A stretch of 64,000 bases of DNA from JABDKJ01 sp964609215. GTDB lineage: Bacteria > Bacteroidota > Bacteroidia > Flavobacteriales_D > JABDKJ01. How positions within the stretch are numbered: position 1 is the first letter of the stretch; each line of letters opens with the position of its first letter. Positions 59,742 to 64,000 of the stretch are shown in pieces. The notes beneath the pieces are model-generated. The model was not told where the DNA came from and did no database searches. It worked only from the letters and a program-made list of their open reading frames with translations. The stretch covers positions 57,666 through 121,665 of the forward strand of contig CAZSQZ010000010.1 in NCBI GenBank assembly GCA_964609215.1, written 5' to 3'. The translations under genes and the position numbers were made by a program.

Positions 59742-60168
59742 TAGGAAAATTAGAGAATTACCTCTAATTACCCAAGAAAAGATGTTATTGAAAGCTTTTC
59801 CTGACAGCTACGTCAAAAGAGGGGAATTCCGCCTTTGGTGGTTGGGTAAACTAAAACCTACTTCTCTGAGCTCGGAATATTCTATAGCAGTGAAACTAGA
59901 AAATGAGAAGGTAGAAACCTTTGTAGTTGAACCTGAAAAGCTAGCACTTTTTGAAAAAGAGACCAGTCTTCCACATGTCTATTCAACCTCAAAGCAAAAG
60001 CTTTGTTTATTCTTTCCTGATGGAAAAGAATGGAACAAAGGAAAACTATTGGTGGACACAATCATTCCTTGGGCTAGTGAATGGTTATACTTCTATGAAA
60101 TATGGGTCTTAACAGGAGAATGGCTTGGTGGAGGTACTAAGCATGAAATAGAAAAAAACAAAAATTAA
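59731..60168 (+). CDS. CBASS E2-like protein (short type II, no E1 or JAB)
   Basis: 145 residues. Signature of prokaryotic E2-like proteins: HVYSTSKQKLCLFFPDGKEW followed by DTIIPWASEWLYFYEIWVLT and GEWLGGGTKHE. Cys92 is the only cysteine and sits where the catalytic Cys is expected. In type II-short CBASS such proteins form a thioester with the CD-NTase C-terminus and conjugate or prime it. Neither an E1 (Cap2) nor a JAB peptidase (Cap3) is present in the operon. Starts 11 bases inside the CD-NTase gene, so both are translationally coupled. Confidence 0.85.
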   Translation: MGDNRKIRELPLITQEKMLLKAFPDSYVKRGEFRLWWLGKLKPTSLSSEYSIAVKLENEKVETFVVEPEKLALFEKETSLPHVYSTSKQKLCLFFPDGKEWNKGKLLVDTIIPWASEWLYFYEIWVLTGEWLGGGTKHEIEKNKN

Positions 60169-60174
60169 TCCTAA

Positions 60175-60747
60175 ATGAAAAATTTAATGGTTATCGGTGC
60201 TGGAGTAATAGCTTTAATAGCGATTTGGCTTTTTATTGATGAACGCCAAAGATTAAGAAAAAAAGAATCTTTAATTGAAAAGTTGAATCAAGAAAAGGAG
60301 TCATTTAAGAAAGCTTACCTTGAATTATTGACTAGATATCTTAAAGATGAAAAAAGTATGACCCCAGATTTAGTAGAAGAAATAAATAAGTTAAAGAATA
60401 ACACAGACAATCTAGATGCTGATGTGCATGTAGAACTTGACTCAGTACTCAATCAAATGAAAAACGGCAAAGGTTCTAAGGCTGTCAAGGATTTGGCTAA
60501 AATTGTCGAAAATGAGCTTAAAAAGAAAGTCAGACAAGATCACAAGTTTAAGCAGAAACCTATGCTACATAATTTACTAAAATATGCTCGGGACTGCAAT
60601 TGGATTAGCAAACTCCAATTTGAAAATGGTCTTAAATTGAAAGATATTAGAAACAAAGAAAGTCATGAATTAGCAGTTAGAGTAAATAAAAGAGAATTAG
60701 GTCTTACTCTCTTTGCTGGCATTGACTTGCTATATGCTTTGAATTAA
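60175..60747 (+). CDS. Membrane-anchored HEPN-like fourth gene of the CBASS operon
   Basis: 190 residues. One N-terminal transmembrane helix (about 4-21), a coiled coil with Lys/Glu-rich heptads (about 24-60), and a helical C-terminal domain (about 85-190). That domain has KLKDIRNKESHELAV with Arg159-Asn160-x3-His164, the R-x4-H motif of HEPN ribonucleases and also of the DUF4145/Swt1-type HEPN-like helical domains. The gene begins 6 bases after the E2 stop, so it belongs to the operon. Whether it is an RNase, an inactive scaffold or an effector is not known. I do not recognise it as an established CBASS gene. Confidence 0.72.
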   Translation: MKNLMVIGAGVIALIAIWLFIDERQRLRKKESLIEKLNQEKESFKKAYLELLTRYLKDEKSMTPDLVEEINKLKNNTDNLDADVHVELDSVLNQMKNGKGSKAVKDLAKIVENELKKKVRQDHKFKQKPMLHNLLKYARDCNWISKLQFENGLKLKDIRNKESHELAVRVNKRELGLTLFAGIDLLYALN

Positions 60748-60754
60748 CTCTTTT

Positions 60755-60776
60755 CCTGTGCAAATCCTGTGCAAAT
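60755..60776 (+). repeat. 11-bp tandem duplication downstream of the CBASS operon
   Basis: CCTGTGCAAAT occurs twice in direct tandem (60755-60765 and 60766-60776), 7 bases after the last CBASS gene and about 45 bases before the tRNA-Asp fragment. Confidence 0.85.
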
Positions 60777-60821
60777 GAAAAAAGGGTTTAAGAGATTTTC
60801 TAAAACCCATACTCCTTTCAT

Positions 60822-60853
60822 GGTCTGGACGGGAAGCTTCGTTACTCGAACCC
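60822..60853 (-). other. Disrupted copy of the tRNA-Asp 3' end (possible attachment-site remnant)
   Basis: Plus-strand 60822-60834 matches 60984-60996 of tRNA-Asp exactly (13 bases of acceptor stem and T arm), and 60844-60853 matches 60996-61005 exactly (T arm). Relative to the tRNA the fragment carries about ten extra bases (AGCTTCGTTA) in the T arm, so it cannot fold as a tRNA. It lies on the island side of the intact tRNA and suggests past integration at the tRNA 3' end. Confidence 0.7.
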
Positions 60854-60943
60854 AAATGGTGACCGTCAAAACCTTCAGCCATATTCGCTTCGCTCATAAA
60901 TTTTTTCATTATAAAACTTTCGAGCAAGTTCAAAATTTTCTCA

Positions 60944-60974
60944 CAAAAAAACCCGACTCCAATGGAGTCAGGTT
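60944..60974 (-). terminator. Rho-independent terminator after tRNA-Asp
   Basis: On the minus strand AACCTGACTCC and GGAGTCGGGTT pair in an 11-bp stem (one G-T) with an ATT loop, followed by a T-run. It lies 9 bases past the tRNA 3' end. Confidence 0.88.
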
Positions 60975-60982
60975 ATATTTTG

Positions 60983-61056
60983 CGGTCTGGACGGGACTCG
61001 AACCCGCGACCCCCTGCGTGACAGGCAGGTATTCTAACCAGCTGAACTACCAGACC
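60983..61056 (-). tRNA. tRNA-Asp (anticodon GTC)
   Basis: 74-base tRNA on the minus strand. The acceptor stem is GGTCTGG/CCAGACC with a G discriminator at 60983; the anticodon loop CTGTCAC carries GTC, flanked by CCTGC/GCAGG; the T arm is GGGTTCGAGTCCC. CCA is not fully encoded (only CA follows). Promoter at 61095-61125, terminator at 60944-60974. The accessory island adjoins its 3' end, a common integration site. Confidence 0.95.
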
Positions 61057-61072
61057 AATATTTTCTTTGAAT

Positions 61073-61090
61073 CCTTCAACTTTTTGAAGG
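61073..61090. repeat. 7-bp inverted repeat in the tRNA-Asp leader
   Basis: CCTTCAA at 61073-61079 and TTGAAGG at 61084-61090 pair around a CTTT loop, between the -7 element and the tRNA, near the expected transcription start. Confidence 0.45.
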
Positions 61091-61094
61091 GGCA

Positions 61095-61125
61095 CAAATG
61101 TAACATTCAAAAAGTATTACGACAA
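61095..61125 (-). promoter_or_regulatory. Promoter of tRNA-Asp
   Basis: Minus-strand TTG at 61125-61123 (within TTTTTTG), a 20-base spacer, then TACATTTG at 61102-61095, an excellent match to the Bacteroidota TTTG-N19-21-TAnnTTTG promoter. It lies 38 bases upstream of the tRNA. Confidence 0.78.
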
Positions 61126-61144
61126 AAAATGAGAAAGGTTTTTT

Positions 61145-61180
61145 TATAAAAAAACCCTGCTCCGTTAAGAACAGGGTTTT
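61145..61180 (-). terminator. Rho-independent terminator of the HYR-repeat T9SS gene
   Basis: Minus-strand AAAACCCTG and CAGGGTTTT form a perfect 9-bp stem with a 12-base loop followed by T-rich sequence, 24 bases after the stop codon at 61205. Confidence 0.88.
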
Positions 61181-61204
61181 GAGTTATTTTAGAATCATCA
61201 ATTC

Positions 61205-64000
61205 TTACTGAATGATGATTTTTATTCTTTCTTCTAAGCCTAATTCATTGAATACTCTTACAAAGTATATTCCTCTCTCAACATCGCTTAAATCAACAGA
61301 ATGTATCTGAGATTTAATATTCAGCTCTGAATGAACTAGCTTACCATTTAAGTCATATACCTCTAATCCAAACTGATCAAAATTAGATTCTATAGAGAAC
61401 AGACCATTATTTGGATTCGGATAAACTTCCGTAGTTAATCCCTCAAAAGGAATGATTTTGTAATCCTCTTGATCCATTTCTTCCAATTGATTATCAAATT
61501 GCCCAATTAATCCTGCATTTAAGGAGAAGAAATCGTAATCTGAGAAATCACTAACATCAAGCGGATCAAGCTCGCAAGCACATCTCACCTTCCATTGGTA
61601 AGTTATGTTGGCATTTAATGCACTGTTAGGAACAAAATGCTGGAATACATTAGGAGCATACTTAATAATAGATGCTGAGTTTGTTCCACCTTCAGGGCCA
61701 CCTACAATTTGACAAGCTTCGGCTCCGGTAGGAGGCGTCCACGTTAACATTACTCCCGAAGGAAGAATATTATGTTCTAAATCTGCTGGTGCAGCACATT
61801 CCAATTCAGCACAGTTTCCTAATGGATCCTGAACATCAACTGAAGCAATGCAGATTCCAACATTTCCAGCTTCATCAATAACTGACAACTCTACAAAGTT
61901 TACTCCTAAATCCTCACAAGTGAAACTTATTGTTGGCTCACCATTCACAAGATAAGTTAACTCACCTTGACAATTGTCAGTGCTGAAAGCATTCAACGCA
62001 AATGCAGGAACAGTTACTTCAAAATTATTCAATGAAGCTGTTATATTCTTACACAATGGCGAAGGCTCCTGATCATCTTCCACAGTTATAGTTGTAGAAC
62101 ATGTATATTCAGTCCCATCTTCTCCAACTGCAACCCAATTGATTATATGCGTTCCTATTTCATATAATCCACTTGCTTCTCCTCCAGTTCCTGTTTCAGT
62201 GGTTCCATCGGCAAATACGATTTCGTACATGATTTCCATACTCTCACAAGGGTTACTTGGTCTTGCAGTAATAATTTCACCTACTAGGAAGGCAGAACAC
62301 TGATCTTTATCGGTTCCAATTGTTGTATCAGCAGGACAAAGCAGACCAGATGGATTATTATTCAACACTTCAACATTTGCGGTACAAATATCTAAGTTAC
62401 CTCCTAGATCAAATACAAGAAGGTTAATCACATTATTTCCTATATCTGCGCATGTCAATGAATCTTCATCTAAGGATAAGAATATTGGACCGCAATTATC
62501 AGAACTTCCTGCATCTATGAGAGCTGGGTCAACAATTACATATCCATCTTCATTCAGTTCTACAGTAATATCCTGACAAACGGCTTGAGGATGTGTATTA
62601 TCTACAACAGTAATAGATGAAGTGATAGTGTTATCAGAAACATTTCCACACTCATCAACCGCTTCCCAAGTAATTTCAAATAACCCAGCTTCAGGGAATT
62701 TCAATGAATTGAATCCAGCAATAAGAATATCAACTGGATACACAGTCACTTCGCCACAATTATCAGTTGCAGGAGCATCTAAATTACATTCTTCAAATAA
62801 TTCAACTACTGCCATTTCAACAGCAGCAGAATCTGCAGCACTTGCAGTTCCTTCCAGATAATCATAAAGGTCGAAAAGGTCAATACCTATTTCTGTACAT
62901 TCTTTGATAACATCTAGTGGAATTGGAATTCCTATAACTGGACTAGTCGTATCCTCTACATTAATTAACTGAACATCAGAAGTAGTATTACCACATCCGT
63001 CATCAGAAGTATATGTTCTTTCAATAGTAAATGTCTGTGGACAATCTCCTGCTATAATAAGCTCTGTAACCGTAACAACTGGATCAGAACAATTATCAGT
63101 AGAAACATAGAATGGAGCTGGTACATCTTCATCACATTCGATCGTAACATCTTCAGCAACCACTAATGTTGGAGCTGTTGTATCTTCAACTGCAATCGTT
63201 TGAGTATACTCAGCTTCATTATCACATTGATCAGTAGCTGTCCATGTTCTTAAGATGGTATAATTATTTGGACAATTCCCTGGTATTATTGCTTCCTCAA
63301 AATTAAGATCTAAGGAACAAGCACAATCATCTGTTGCCGTTACTTCGGCAGGCTCAGGTATATCATCGCATTCAACAGTCTCATCTGAAGGCAAGCCTAA
63401 AAGAACTGGATCAGTTTCATCAATTACAGTAATTGTTGTTTCTATTGGTTCTGTAATGTTACCACAAGCATCCTCAATAAAGAAAATACAAGTTACTTGT
63501 CCAACTGCTGGACAAGCCACCTCTCCACATCCAAGAGCGATAATTGTTTCCTCCATTAATACAGGCTCTGGGTCACAATTATCTTGAATATTAGTTGGGA
63601 CTAAACCATTGTCGAAGAATAGATCTCTTAAGAAGTTAAAGTATTCAGCTTCCTCTGATGGAGTCAATTCTCCGTTAGCATAAGCTGTAAGTTCTAAAAC
63701 ATCTATAACTGAACAATCAACATCTAGATTTGATAGTGGTTCATCAAAAGTAGGAACTGTAGTATCTACAACAGTTATAGTCTGCGTATCAACTGCAGTA
63801 TTTCCACATTCATCCTCTGCCGTATATGTTCTTTCCAAAGTATATTCTTGAGGACAATCTCCTTCAATTATTACTTCTTCAACTATCCAAGAAGCCATAC
63901 CACAAATATCAGAAACCATTGCACTTGCTTCTGGAACATCTTGATCACATTCTACTGTTGCATCTGCTGCAGCTTCTATAGTCGGAGCTGTCGTATCTAC
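61205..64000 (-). CDS. Large Ig/HYR-repeat T9SS cargo protein, 5' end outside the window
   Basis: 931 residues visible; the frame stays open to base 64000, so the ATG at 63919 is internal. The sequence consists of repeated beta-sandwich units of about 80-90 residues with the wording VEDTTAPTLVVAEDVTIECD, DNCSDPVVTVTELIIAGDCP and ERTYTSDDGCGNTTSDVQ (paired Cys, Asp-Asn-Cys), like HYR/Ig-like repeats of adhesins. A fibronectin-like domain (about 715-830 of the visible part) and a T9SS type A sorting domain (last 75 residues; EVYPNPNNGLFSIESNFD) follow. Probably surface-anchored or secreted adhesin. A terminator lies at 61145-61180. Confidence 0.88.
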   Translation of the reverse strand, partial: VDTTAPTIEAAADATVECDQDVPEASAMVSDICGMASWIVEEVIIEGDCPQEYTLERTYTAEDECGNTAVDTQTITVVDTTVPTFDEPLSNLDVDCSVIDVLELTAYANGELTPSEEAEYFNFLRDLFFDNGLVPTNIQDNCDPEPVLMEETIIALGCGEVACPAVGQVTCIFFIEDACGNITEPIETTITVIDETDPVLLGLPSDETVECDDIPEPAEVTATDDCACSLDLNFEEAIIPGNCPNNYTILRTWTATDQCDNEAEYTQTIAVEDTTAPTLVVAEDVTIECDEDVPAPFYVSTDNCSDPVVTVTELIIAGDCPQTFTIERTYTSDDGCGNTTSDVQLINVEDTTSPVIGIPIPLDVIKECTEIGIDLFDLYDYLEGTASAADSAAVEMAVVELFEECNLDAPATDNCGEVTVYPVDILIAGFNSLKFPEAGLFEITWEAVDECGNVSDNTITSSITVVDNTHPQAVCQDITVELNEDGYVIVDPALIDAGSSDNCGPIFLSLDEDSLTCADIGNNVINLLVFDLGGNLDICTANVEVLNNNPSGLLCPADTTIGTDKDQCSAFLVGEIITARPSNPCESMEIMYEIVFADGTTETGTGGEASGLYEIGTHIINWVAVGEDGTEYTCSTTITVEDDQEPSPLCKNITASLNNFEVTVPAFALNAFSTDNCQGELTYLVNGEPTISFTCEDLGVNFVELSVIDEAGNVGICIASVDVQDPLGNCAELECAAPADLEHNILPSGVMLTWTPPTGAEACQIVGGPEGGTNSASIIKYAPNVFQHFVPNSALNANITYQWKVRCACELDPLDVSDFSDYDFFSLNAGLIGQFDNQLEEMDQEDYKIIPFEGLTTEVYPNPNNGLFSIESNFDQFGLEVYDLNGKLVHSELNIKSQIHSVDLSDVERGIYFVRVFNELGLEERIKIIIQ

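Noticed and set aside
60769..61149. 126-aa plus-strand ORF across the tRNA-Asp gene
   Set aside because: It reads through the antisense of the tRNA (GLEPATPCVTGRYSNQ-type wording is the usual artefact) and the disrupted tRNA fragment, so it is not a gene.

Overview
The window looks like chromosomal DNA of a member of the Bacteroidota, most likely a marine Flavobacteriales-type organism. The supporting signs are AT-rich DNA, several proteins with type IX secretion (T9SS) C-terminal sorting domains, T9SS components (a GldM paralogue and PorQ), the fused branched-chain keto-acid dehydrogenase E1, the OstA-like protein, the Bacteroidetes GlmU-like protein, and promoters of the TTG-N19/20-TAnnTTTG type. 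No rRNA, insertion sequence or CRISPR array was seen. One tRNA (tRNA-Asp) is present.

Layout. 1-15 kb: the 3' part of glyA, a lipoprotein, an HTTM/DUF5819-like membrane pair, fahA coupled to a RelA/SpoT gene, a Fur-family regulator, purA, an OstA-like protein, a secreted alpha/alpha-toroid protein, a secreted-type phosphohydrolase fold and a beta-lactamase-like T9SS cargo. 14.5-25.4 kb (minus strand): an orphan GldM paralogue, a cluster of beta-propeller, cupin and glycosyltransferase genes, then a 163-aa protein that is little more than a T9SS tail, lying downstream of a 1767-aa mosaic surface protein. 25.6-49.7 kb: mostly housekeeping (SUI1 factor, aroC, two tandem SpoIIE-type phosphatases, proC, BCKDH E1, sucC, LolD-like ATPase, SixA, double FKBP, YaaA, DEAD helicase, PorQ, degenerate FGE-like protein, Lon, GlmU-like, L31, LuxC-like reductase). 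49.8-55.1 kb: ferredoxin, then a tight serC-serA-DUF1015-yggS operon.

55.2-60.8 kb is an accessory island squeezed between the core gene yggS and tRNA-Asp. Its plus-strand operon is a CBASS anti-phage system. It encodes an HNH-SAVED effector (Cap5-like), a CD-NTase and a stand-alone E2-like protein, which together resemble the short, E2-only type II arrangement. A fourth gene follows 6 bases later and encodes a membrane-anchored protein with an R-x4-H, HEPN-like motif; I do not know this gene as a standard CBASS component. Divergent from the operon is a tightly overlapping trio: a divergent sigma-70-like protein, a 114-aa protein and an ImmA/IrrE metallopeptidase. This resembles in logic the known protease-controlled CBASS switch (CapH/CapP), but with a sigma-like factor instead of a repressor. 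A 56-aa basic protein is encoded between the two arms. A disrupted copy of the tRNA-Asp 3' end (60822-60853) and an 11-bp tandem repeat lie at the tRNA side of the island and suggest past site-specific integration.

The window closes with tRNA-Asp on the minus strand and the 3' part of a large Ig/HYR-repeat T9SS cargo gene that runs off the right edge.
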